In this document: positions 33,712 through 44,777 of the stretch, piece after piece | How positions within the stretch are numbered: the stretch's first letter is position 1 | Layout of the letters: the number at the start of each line of letters is the position of its first letter | Source: Punica granatum | Taxonomy: Eukaryota; Streptophyta; Magnoliopsida; Myrtales; Lythraceae | Assembly (NCBI RefSeq): GCF_007655135.1 | Contig: NC_045130.1 | Span: forward strand, 39,986,605-40,050,604 | Direction of reading: 5' to 3' | Length of the DNA: 64,000 nucleotides | The notes under the pieces: model-generated | What the model was told of the DNA's origin: nothing | What the model saw: the letters and a program-made list of their open reading frames with translations, nothing else | Database searches by the model: none | Program-made: the position numbers and the translations under genes

Positions 33712-36700
33712 ATGGAGTCGCTCAGTAGCTGCCGTTCCTCCTCCTTCACCTCTCCCCTCATCCTGCCCCCTCTCGCCTCCGCTCCCCCCAAATCCCCCCG
33801 GACCCTCCTCTGCTACTGCTCCGTCAGCCCTGACCCCTGGTCTCTCAGCGATGGCAACCCCGACCGTCCTAAACCCCGTTCTAAGAACCCCAAGAACCCA
33901 CTCTCCGACGACAATGCTCGCCGCATCATCAAAGCCAAGGCCCGCTACCTCAGCGTCCTCCGCCGCAACCAGGGCCCCCGGGTCCAGACCCCTCGCTGGA
34001 TCAAGAGGTCCCCCGAGCAGATGGTCCAGTACCTCCAAGACGACAGGAATGGCCACCTGTACGGAAAGCACGTCTTGGCCGCTATTAAGACCGTCAGGGC
34101 CCTCTCAGCCAGAGGGGAAGGGGAGTACGACATGAGGGCTGTCATGGCCAGCTTCGTTGGCAAATTGAGTTTCCGGGAGATGTGCGTGGTTCTCAAGGAG
34201 CAGAAGGGTTGGAGACAGGTCAGGGACTTCTTTGCTTGGATGAAGCTGCAGGCAGGTCCCCATTTCCATCGCTCAAACTCTCTCCCATTCGCTAATTACT
34301 GCAACTCTTTTGGCTGCTGTAATTTGTCTGTTGCGCTTATTTTCTTCCTTCCGTGCTGTCCCTTCCCTTGATTATGTACTTAAGCTTGTTCCATTTGATT
34401 GTCTGGTTTGTCTTCTTTCACTATTTGAATGCTTCTAGGTGAAGAGTCACTGTACTTGCTTGAGTTAATGCAGGACCTCTGGCTCTGACTGATATGTTGA
34501 TATGTATCGGTGTAAAATGACAATACTGAATTCCTGAAACTGTTTTGAGCCAAAAAATAAAATAAAATTCTGAAATTGTTGAAAGCTTGATGTTAGTATA
34601 CGTGTGGGTTAGTGACAGATGCGTTCTTGAACAGCTGAGCTACCGTCCTAGTGTCGTCGTCTATACCATCGTGCTACGCATATATGGGCAAGTTGGTAAG
34701 ATCAAATTGGCTGAAGATACCTTCTTGGAGATGCTCGAAGCTGGATGTGAGCCTGATGAGGTTGCTTGTGGCACTATGCTTTGCACTTATGCCCGCTGGG
34801 GCCGCCACAAGGCCATGCGGTCATTTTATTCTGCCGTTGAAGAAAGGGGAGTTGTACCTTCTGTTGCTGTTTTCAATTTCATGCTATCGTCCCTACAGAA
34901 GAAGTCACTCCATCGAAATGTTATAGATTTGTGGAGGAAAATGTTGGATAAAGGGGTCACTCCCAACGCATTTACTTACACAGTTGTCATCAGCTCGTTT
35001 GCAAAAGATGGTCATGGTGATGAAGCTTTTAAGTGTTTTTATGAGATGAAAAATGCTGGCTTTGTCCCAGAGGAAGTGACTTATAGCCTGCTTATTAGTT
35101 TAAGTAACAAAAATGGTAACTTTGAAGAAGCAGTATGTCTATATGAGGACATGAGATCTCGGGGCATTGTTCCAAGCAATTATACATGTGCATCGCTTCT
35201 CACTCTGTATTACAAGAGGGGAGATTATCCCAAGGCCCTTTCTCTTTTCTCAGAGATGGATAAGTACAAAATTGCTGTAGATGAAGTCATCTATGGCTTG
35301 CTTATAAGAATTTATGGCAAACTTGGCCTTCATGAGGAAGCAGAGAAGACATTTAAAGAGGTTGAACAGCTGGGGCTACTTCGTGATGAGAAAACATATT
35401 TAACAATGGCGCAAGTCCATCTTAGTTCTGGTAATCCAGCAAAAGCATTGAGTGTCGTGGAATTGATGAAGGCAAAAGAGGTTCTGTTCTCAAGATTTGC
35501 ATATATTGTATTGTTGCAATGTTATGTTATGGAGGAAGATTTAGATTCTGCAGAAGCTACATTTCAGGCTTTATCAAAATCTGGGTCATGCGATGCAGGT
35601 TCCTGCAATGATATGCTCAATCTGTATATAAAGTTGGGTCTCATGGACATGGCCCAACACTTCATTTCTCAGATGAGGAAAGATCAGATAGATTTTGATG
35701 ATGAACTTGTGAAAGCGATTCTGAGATTTTATTGCCGGAGAGGAATGCTAAGAGATGCAGAGCTGTTCATAGAAGATATTGTTGCAACAGGATCATTTGA
35801 AAACAATAAGTTTGTTCAAACATTTTACACAATCATGCATAGAGAAAGCATGGAACAAAAGATTGCCCCGGACAGTTCCCTGAACTGTCATCATCTTGAC
35901 CTGTTGGCTGTAGAGTTGATCCTCACATTATATATGGCTAGCACAAATTGCCAAAAGATGGAGGAACTCTTGAGGTCCTTACTGGAATCTGCTGGTGGCT
36001 TATCTGTGGCTTCTAAACTCATTAATGGGTTTGTTAAAGGAGGTAAGATAATATTTTTCCACCAAATTTTTCAGTGTGCTCCACTTGTTATCCGGAAAGC
36101 AATGGGCCCCTGACCAATGACCAATCCAAGGTCAAGCGGGTATGCCAATACGGGGTAGTTTCTCCACCGAATTTATTTGTTTATTCTCATTTTCTAGAGG
36201 ATACGAGAGAGAAAGCGGAGTCCATATATAAGCAAATATTGGATGTTACAGCTACATTTAACATATTTATATATTTCATTGGGTTTTTCAGTCGTTTGTT
36301 TTATGACCTCTGGCGGATTTTCTTTTTCTCCTTTCCTTTTTCCTTTTTTTGGATAAGTGACCTCTGGCTGATTTTCTTGGATCTTTAGTGTTTTTTTTTT
36401 TTTTGGGGCCATGGATATATGGTAATCGAGTAGCTCGAAATCTCTTCCATTTCAATATCCGTCACCTGGGTTCCACAAACAGTGCGTAGTCCATCTGCTC
36501 TAATGAAAGTCTGCCCATGCTTTTGAGGAACTTTTAGTTTAGTGGAGGATCTTGAATGCATGTTTTGAACTAGCTTGGTGCATCTTGCCCAGGTGATGCG
36601 ACCAGTGCTGAAAATCTTACCAGGAAAATAGTGAAACTTTGTTGCATTACGGATGATGAAGCAATCACTTCCTTGATCGGCCAGTGTACTGAAAACAAAA

Positions 36701-38861
36701 ACCTGAAGAATGCAGAAGAGATTTTTGCAGGAGCGATTGCTACCTCATCTGGGACATCATTATTGAACTCCATGATTAATGCATATGTCAAATGTGGAAA
36801 ATTAGAGGATGCATATTTGCTATATGTTAAAGCTGTGGAGAGAGGGCACGACCTCAGTGCTGTTGCTTCCAGCATCATTGTGAATGCTCTAACTAATGCG
36901 GGTAAAATCCAGTAATTTTACAATCAACTCATGTTAGAGGGTTATGACTCAAGTATATTGGATAAAACTGTGCCATAATTATACAGGTTCAAAATTTTGC
37001 TTGTCAGATTTAAGTAATAGGTATTGAGAGATTATATTAGATGATGAAGTTGATGCACAGTACATGTTCAAGTAATTTTCTTTTTGTAGATGGTGGCCTA
37101 AAACCAATGTTGGCTTGAGGTATTTCATCTGTGTTCCTGTTTGGTTGCTTGTGCATGCTTGTCTAAGCATCTCCCATAGTAGGACATAAGTGATTCTTGG
37201 TCTAGTCTGCTATAGTTCTTATCCTGTTATGATATTAAATGGATTTTTTGCAGGTAAACATCAAGAAGCAGAGTCTATCATTCATAAAAGTTTTGAAGAC
37301 AACTTTGAACTCGACACTGTGGCATATAATACCTTTATTAAGGCGATGCTGGAAGCAGGTTGAAATGGTTAAATTTTTACTGGCTCTTTAGATATCTGAA
37401 TAAGAGTGTATGGTGATGTGATATTTTGATGATGCAGGGAAATTGAATTTTGCGGCCAACATATATGATCGTATGCTTTCCATGGGGGTTTCCCCATCAA
37501 TACAGACAATAAACACTATGATTAGGTAAAAGCTTCGGTGATACGATTAACTTCTGTGCAGAAGATGTCAAGACAAATAAAGTGCTAAAATGATGAAATG
37601 TACTTTCGCTTATAAATTGAACTATTAATTTTGCGCTGAATGTTGCAGTGTGTATGCTAGAGGTCAAAAGCTGGCTAAGGCAGTACAGATGTTTAACACA
37701 GCTCATACTTGGGGTTTGCTTTTGGATGAGAAGGCATATATGAATCTCATCAGTTTTTATGGCAAGGCTGGTATGGATGTGATTGTAATTTTTTTAATAA
37801 TCTTTCTGACATGAAGAACAGAATGGTGATGAGTAATTTTTACGTCATGTTCTTGAAGAATGGATTTCATCATGTTCTTTATACAGTAATCAAGTGTCCT
37901 CTCAAGCTATGTTGGAAAGATTAGTCACATTTTCTGAGATATGTTGCTCGAATTGTAGTTGGGGTTCAATTGTGTCACTGGGTTTCCTCCGATTTTGCAG
38001 GTGAGAGACAGGAAGCTTCCCTTTTATTCAGCAAAATGCAGGAAGAAGGAATAAAACCTGGAACGGTAGGTTAATTTCATGGTTAGGCTATTGGTAATGA
38101 TATCTCTAACATCTTCGCTTCAACTGAGATGAAAGGAAGGTTCCCCCTTGCTAAACATGATGTACGGGATAATCAGATTGGGATCTTGCTACTTGTTGGT
38201 AAACATTGGGGATGTGATGCTCTTTAAAGGGTTGTCATGCTCATATTTTGCAATTATTACTATACCCGTGGTTTTAAATCGGAAAAAATTGCAGGTGAGC
38301 TACAATATCATGATGAACATGTATGCCACTGCCGGATGCTCTCATGAAGTTGAGGCACTTTTCAAATCCATGCAGGAAGAAGGCTGTTTACCCGATCCAT
38401 CAACCTACCTCTCCCTCATCCGAGCTTACACGGAGAGCTCCAAAATCTCGGAAGCAGAGGAAATCCTTCGGTCTATGAAGAGGAAAGGTATCTCCCCTTC
38501 CTGTGCCCATCTCAACGTATTGCTTTCTGCATTTGCAAAGGTGGGTATGATGAAGCAGGCTGAACGGGTTTTTAAGGAATTGACTGCAAGTGGTGTAGGG
38601 CCTGATGCCGCTTGTTACCGCACCATGTTGGGAGGTTATTTAAACGGAGGATACGTTGAGGAAGGAATTTCACTTTTTGAGCAGATAAAGGAGTGTGTTG
38701 GATTGGACAGGTTTGTTTGGAGTGTGGGTGTGCTTCTTTACAGGATTACGGGGATGAAACAGAAAGCAGAAGGAGCTTTGAGTATCATGAGCAGTCATGG
38801 TATATCGCTGATTGAGAATCTTGAAGTTGGATCGAAATTGAAAACCTCTTCGAGTCTATGA
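33712..38861 (+). CDS. P-type pentatricopeptide repeat protein, probably plastid (At5g27270/EMB976-like)
   Basis: Eight exons, 33712-34251, 34635-36042, 36593-36901, 37254-37358, 37438-37525, 37649-37770, 38001-38065 and 38295-38861, join in phase to give 1067 residues. PPR proteins bind organelle RNA, one base per repeat, and act in RNA processing or translation. The N-terminus is rich in Ser, Pro and Ala, like a chloroplast transit peptide. From about residue 180, roughly twenty 35-residue repeats follow (for example SVVVYTIVLRIYGQVGKIKL, VTYSLLISLSNKNGNFEEA). No DYW or SMR tail is seen. The match to At5g27270, an embryo-essential gene, is from memory. Intron 1 appears to be GC-AG: the exon must end WMKLQ to join LSYRPSV in frame, leaving the donor CAG then GCAGGT. 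Confidence 0.92.
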
Positions 38862-39497
38862 TTGAGCGAGGAAGGAAGAGTGTCCTTGGTGTTTCGATCA
38901 TCGCCATGTCAGGGAGGGAGGAGGGCTCATCAATGCCGTAGGGGAGATTAAGAAAAGCCACTCTACACGCATAGATGCTTTAGAGTTTTGTTATGATGAA
39001 ATTGTAAAAGCACTGACTGGCAGCAAATTTAGATTAGAGCTCTGCTCGTTGGTCCCTCGGGTACCTGTTAATAGTTTTCTTTTTCTTTTCATCAGCAAAT
39101 GAGGGACATTGCAATAAATATAAAATTGTGAATAACAAACTTATATTACCTTTTTGATGTTTTATAAAACTATTAATTATGTCAGAGAAAAAGATTAATC
39201 TTTGAGTTCAACTTTTTTATTAATTCTTATAATAAAATATAATACTAATCATTGTATAATATTTATACTATTATGTAAACTCAAAATTTTTCCATTTGGT
39301 GTCACTTTTTATTTACCAAAATGCCCGTCATACATTTTCTCTCATTAATTATAATTACTATATTTTGAATAATTTAATAATGTCATCAAATAACTTATAA
39401 ATCCATTCACTTTTAGTTTTCTTTCCACCTCCCCTTCTCTTTTTTTTCACTCGTCCCCATTCTTATTTTGCTAATTATTTATCTCTTATTTTTTTAA

Positions 39498-39527
39498 CCC
39501 GTACGTAGTGCACGTGCGTTCGTCTAG
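39498..39527 (+). mobile_element. Helitron 3' terminus
   Basis: CGTACGT and ACGTGCG can pair over 7 bases (one G-T pair) around an AGTGC loop. After nine bases the sequence ends CTAG, followed by host T, as Helitrons do. The 5' end of this element was not located. Confidence 0.45.
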
Positions 39528-39843
39528 TACACATATAAACGGAATATTAGAAAATTTCAATATAGTATCTTAAAAATAAATCATCATGTACGAAAAATAT
39601 ATAAATATATATGCATTACCAATATATAAACTTAACTTTCCAATAATAAATAGTGATTTCCAATAAATAGATAGATAGAATGGTAAATGTTTTATTGTAA
39701 TTATAATAATTTTTATTGTAATTATAATAACAAATAAAAAATGAAGAAATTATTCAAAACAATATTAAAATAATTTTAATTATTGATTGTTATTTTGATG
39801 AGAAACATATATTCATAACTTTACTAAAATTAAGAATGTATAT

Positions 39844-40599
39844 GAGTAAATGACCCTAATAATCACGGATTTTGGTTGTTTCTTTAGATCTAATGTGAAC
39901 CTTCCTCTTTTGCAAACCAATTCATAAACTTCCATTTTTCACCATATCTAGCAATCCGACAACATTTCTGTCATTCTTGTTGATGTGACAGTTAAAAAAT
40001 ACTACGTTACAAACGGCGATTGACATGCTAAGCCACGTGTATTTTCAAAGGGAGTCGGCAATGTGGCCCCGTCAACATCCATCACCCCACTAATTGGGAT
40101 TGATGACCTCAGTGATGACCAACAAACCCATCTGGGGTGATAGCCGTCAATGAGTCATCCATTGTCGACTCCCATTTCAACTTTTTTTCTTTTAAATTCG
40201 GGTGATAGGAGCCTATAGCCGCCTATATGGGGTTTCCAGGAAACATGGAGGTCCTCGGCAACCTTGACTAGAGGGGTGGTAGCCGCTCACGAGGCTCGCA
40301 TCGTCAGCCCCCTTCTCTTCCTCCATGAAAACTCTATTAAGGTTTTCTTTCTTTTTATTATTATTTTTTTAAAATTTAGAATAAATTTTAAATAAAAGAA
40401 CCTTTGGGGCAGACAAGGTCAATTGGACTGAGCCATGTGGTACTGGCAAATGCCATGTCAGCATTCCGATTATAACGGGAAAAGTGACATTGCAAGAAAT
40501 TGATATCAAGTCGATATTGAGTGAACTTTCATGAAAAAACAAAGAAAATTTGTGTTAAATTTGATACAAAGTGTAATATTTTTTTTGGGTAATTTACTC
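39844..40599. mobile_element. Candidate MULE-like element
   Basis: GAGTAAATGACCC at 39844-39856 matches the reverse complement of the right end, GAGTAAATTACCC (40587-40599), at 12 of 13 bases. Similarity further inward is weak, but the GC-richer interior (about 40010-40330) is organised like that of the 20.7 kb element. No target duplication was found. Confidence 0.35.
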
Positions 40600-42006
40600 G
40601 ACAATGAAAGTTCATCGAATTTATTTGCAAAAAAAAAAAGTCCATACTAATTCCGGAAAGATGTGCAAAGATTATGGTTATATGGATCATCATATTTAAA
40701 AAGTTGTCGACATTTTGAATAACCAAGGATCAATAGCTCGGGAACCATGCCTGATAAGAATATCGTGAATTAGTATATATATACTTTCGTATAAATTTAC
40801 CAAGGAAAGGACGTGTAGTCAGGAGAATCTTCTAATCGTGTATAAATGTAAACTTCATTAAGTAGATTTAGAGAATTATAGTTAGATTATAATTTTATAA
40901 AAGTTTAATTAAGTAAATCTCTCGAAAGTAATTGGGCCATTTCAGTTAAAATCTTTCAAATTCACGAAATTTAACATGAGAGTTTTGAGCAAGAATAGCA
41001 GAGGTGAAGTTTTAAGTGTATATATATTACACACACTTGACTGCCTCTTAATAGGTATAATGGTAAAATTAAATAAGTTAAAACATAATATAACTTATAA
41101 ATAATTTAAATTGAGTAAGCATAGTTATATCACTCCCACCTAATCAATTAACGAATTAGAGTGTGTATATATTTTACTAGTCAATATATCTTAGAGGAAA
41201 AAAAAATATAAACAATGATTAATAAATTGTTATTTTTATTATTATAATACTGGAAAAGCATTATTTTCCACTTCTCAACACTAGTAAATCGGTTGCAAAT
41301 GACATTCTACTAATTGTTCACATTGAATGCGTCATTCTATTATTTTTCCATCAATATAAATTTTACCACTGATATCAATTTATACATTTAGTGACAGTTG
41401 AGAGTAATGATATTATTGTGCCTATTAAATTTTGAATTATTTTAATTGCATAGATACCTCTATATAACTGGGTTTCGGAGCTCACATGTATGTGATGAGG
41501 TTATTCTGTTAACATAAATACAAGCTCTTGGATTGGGGTTTCCGATCCAATGGGCAAAATATGTACAAAGCAAATAGATAGCTTATTTGTTCCAATTGGC
41601 CTTTTTTTAAAAAAAAAATTTTTAGTAAGGTTCGATTGGTATATTTCGGTCATAGCCTACAGAACATAGAGTATATTATCAAGTACATCATGAATCAGGA
41701 TTCCAAACAGCCAAATGAAATCATGGAATTTCTCCCAAAATTCTGTAATATTTGGATGAGTTAATGGCCGAGACAGCAAGAGCATGAGAAGATGATGGTA
41801 AGCCGGGGCCAATCACACTCTCGTGGGCCAATACCTTTATGGGCCGAGCCCAGGCTAAAAGGCCCATCTGGGATCTGCTCCTCTCCTATCGTCGTCGTCT
41901 TCTCTCGGTCTCGCCAGAAGTGCTCGCTCGCTCTCTCTCTCCCCCCTCTCCCCGCCCGCCCCACCCCTTCTCAGGTTCTCTCCTCCTGCAGCAGCATTCA
42001 AATCGA

Positions 42007-43825
42007 ATGGCGTCTTCTCTACTTCGATCCCTAATCAAATCCTCCGCCGCTGCCGTCTCTATCGCCCGTACACGCAGCTTCAGCGGCGTTTCCACCCAAA
42101 TCAACCGGACCTCTCTCATCAGCGAGCACACCGCCAAATGGATGCAGGTACCTCTCGTCATGCTGATTGCTGTTTAATTCCTGAATTTTTCTTTTAAGTA
42201 TACGCTTATTTTGATGTACCTTGATCGAGGAGCCGAGAACGAGGTTTTTTGCCCAACCGTGTAATTCTACTCGAAGCAATAGCTGGGGAAAGGGGTTTCT
42301 TCACTTTTGTCGCCCTGATTTTACCATTTCTCCTTAAGCAATAGCTTCTTGACACATGATTGAAGCATAGCTGATGACCGGCATGAATGAGAGGTTGATA
42401 GTTGAAGCTTCCTTTGTACTGCCGGCCAAATATCGTTTGCTCGCTCATTAGCTTGTCCTGTGTTCGAAGTACTTCAGGTTTAGGTTCATAGGACGCGGCT
42501 TATTTTGTTAGAGAGATGCTTATACTAGCCAAGTTTGCTTGCATTAAACGGTTATGTCAAAGGGCAGTTCTTAGAGTGGCAATTTGAGAGACCTGTTTGA
42601 CTGATCAAAAGGTTAAATATTTGGTAGCTTTTCAGTGTGCATTTCGTTTTCTTAGTTGCTGCATGGCGATGGTGCCATCTCTGACAAGGATAGGATGGCA
42701 CCTGAATTTAAGTTAGCAGATGGTGCAGGAACCTTGTTGCACAAATTTTTACATTTTATTTCTTCCGCGAGGAGAAAATGTAAAATATTTGAAAGAAATC
42801 CACAACTACAGGAAGCCGCATAAAGCAAGATTAGTTTTCTAGCCTATGCCGAGATGACATGATATAGTGTCTCTCAACTTTAAGCTGTTTTCTCCTCAAC
42901 ATAATTCTGGCACGCATCATATATATGGGTGCTGTGCAAAGGACACCCAATTTTGCTGCACCTTCAACAAGATTGCCATTGAAACTGGCGTGCTTTATAA
43001 AATGAGAGATTTTTCATTCATATTCAAAGAAACTATCAGTTCTTTCAGTTATTTTGTCACGAGCATTAGGTCGTGTTGTAGGGCAATATTGGAGATTCTC
43101 CTTTGGGAGCTCTTTGTTGTGTGCAGTTACTTGCCCAATCTAGCTTTCTTCATATTTTGATTTTCCCCTCCTATGATTTGTCCTACTTTGCAGTCGTGTT
43201 TCCTAGATGCTGTTCCATCTTTGTTGAATACAGCTGCTGTCTGCTTGGCATTTTTAGTGAGAAAGAAATCATATTATAAAGATCTTCAAAAGCATGGTCC
43301 ATTTTGAGAAATCTTCCATTTTTTCTTGAGGTATGCTTTAAAATGCTAACGCCAAATGCTTGTAGCATAATAACTGAAAGTGGACACTGTTGCATTTGCT
43401 ATTTTGGTTTTGGTGAGTGTTCTTTTACTGATTCTACGGTGATGACTCTGCTTCTTAATCTAGGTCATGAAGTTTTCTTCTGGAATGATTTAGTTGAAGT
43501 GGCTTTTCGTAGTGTTGTTATCTTCTATGTTTACTTGTTTGCAGGATACTAGCAAAAAATCTCCAATGGAGTTGATCAATGAAGTTCCTCCAATTAAGGT
43601 TGAAGGGAGGATTGTTGCTTGTGAAGGGGGTAGGTTTGATATTATCATCCCTTGACCTTATTTAATCCCTTCGAATTCTTACTCCCTCTTAAGAATCAGT
43701 ATCTTCTCTATGTAGATAGCAACCCCGCGCTTGGACACCCAATTGAGTTCATCTGCCTTGACCTAGAGGAGCCTGCTGTGTGCAAGTATTGCGGTCTGCG
43801 CTATGTTCAAGAGCATCATCACTAG
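42007..43825 (+). CDS. NDUFS6: NADH dehydrogenase (ubiquinone) iron-sulfur protein 6 (13 kDa subunit)
   Basis: Three exons, 42007-42147, 43545-43629 and 43716-43825, join in phase to give 111 residues, the usual plant length. NDUFS6 is a zinc-binding accessory subunit in the peripheral arm of mitochondrial complex I. The N-terminus (MASSLLRSLIKSSAAAVSIA, then RTRSFSG) is a typical Arg/Ser-rich mitochondrial presequence. The zinc site is visible as Cys in VACEGG, His in ALGHPIEF and the pair in CKYCGLRY. The conserved core starts at SLISEHTAKWMQDT. Intron 1 is about 1.4 kb and shows no further gene. The gene converges with ATAD3 on the opposite strand, with 952 bases between stop codons. Confidence 0.95.
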
Positions 43826-44777
43826 GTCTTGAAGTTTCTTGGTGCCGTCAACTGCTGTGACTGAGTACTGGCTGATGCTGGGATTCCATTCCTTTGGTTT
43901 TGGTTCCTGGATAGTGCAAATTTCTTTTATCTAATCTTCTTGTCCTCAAAGCTTGTCTCTATATATTTGATGTGCTGACCTTCCTCTATTCGAGACAATA
44001 AGAGCTTTATCTAGCAGGCAGATTCATGAAACTTGTGGTTGTTGAAACTGCTCGTGTTCAATTTGGTCATCATATCAGCGAGATATGTCTGTTGGAAACA
44101 ACATAAAAGGACCATTGGGGAGATTCGCTAATTACTTGTCAGTGCTGGAATTTTTGGAGGGGTTATATCTATTGTGAGGCTTTTGATGTGAGAAACTCTC
44201 ATGCTACTTATCCAAAAAAGAAAAAAAAAATTCAGGCAATTTACCTGAATAATACTCTTCCAGATCCTTGTGTGCTCGGAAATGGTTTGATTTGAAAGAA
44301 GTGAACGAACAATAAAAAGTGCAGTGGCCAAGACATGACATAAGAAATGCACCGGGCAAAAATGATAGTGGAGCCAAGGGAAGGGCTCAGGATGAATCAA
44401 TATAATGATTCTGAAATATTAGATCGAGAGGAACAAGCATGTGAATAGCAAACCCCTCCTCTGGCAGTCAAAAAGTTCTTTTGAGGGGTTCAAATCGCAT
44501 CATCAAAATACCAAAATCTCTTCCCGGAGGGAGATGACTAACATTACACCCAGAATGACATTAAAGCAGCGACTTCCAGCAATTTCCGTACTTAGCCATG
44601 CGAGACTAGCCAGCCCCGTATGTGTCAAAACCTGACAAACTAAGGAAATAACAGAATCTTGATTTCTTCAGCCACGGTCCTTCCGTGCAGTGTAGACAAT
44701 GCCCTGTTCGGATCGGATAAATAACACCTACCACTTGTATTGTATCGTGGTTATTCGCTTGACAAAAGAAATTCAAA
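43826..44777. other. Convergent 3' region between NDUFS6 and ATAD3
   Basis: This holds the two 3' untranslated regions, tail to tail. No other gene or repeat stands out. Confidence 0.65.

Larger units (their letters stand above)
38862..42006. other. AT-rich repeat-bearing intergenic region between PPR and NDUFS6
   Basis: No gene is seen. It contains a Helitron 3' terminus (39498-39527), a MULE-like candidate (39844-40599) and about 1.2 kb of very AT-rich DNA. The last 200 bases, with CT-rich sequence, are the likely NDUFS6 promoter and leader. Confidence 0.65.

Noticed and set aside
36074..36412. Open frames between PPR exons 2 and 3
   Set aside because: They lie in the intron, are low complexity, and are bypassed by in-phase splicing.
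42148..43544. Extra gene in the long NDUFS6 intron
   Set aside because: Open frames there are short and hydrophobic by AT bias, with no recognisable domain.
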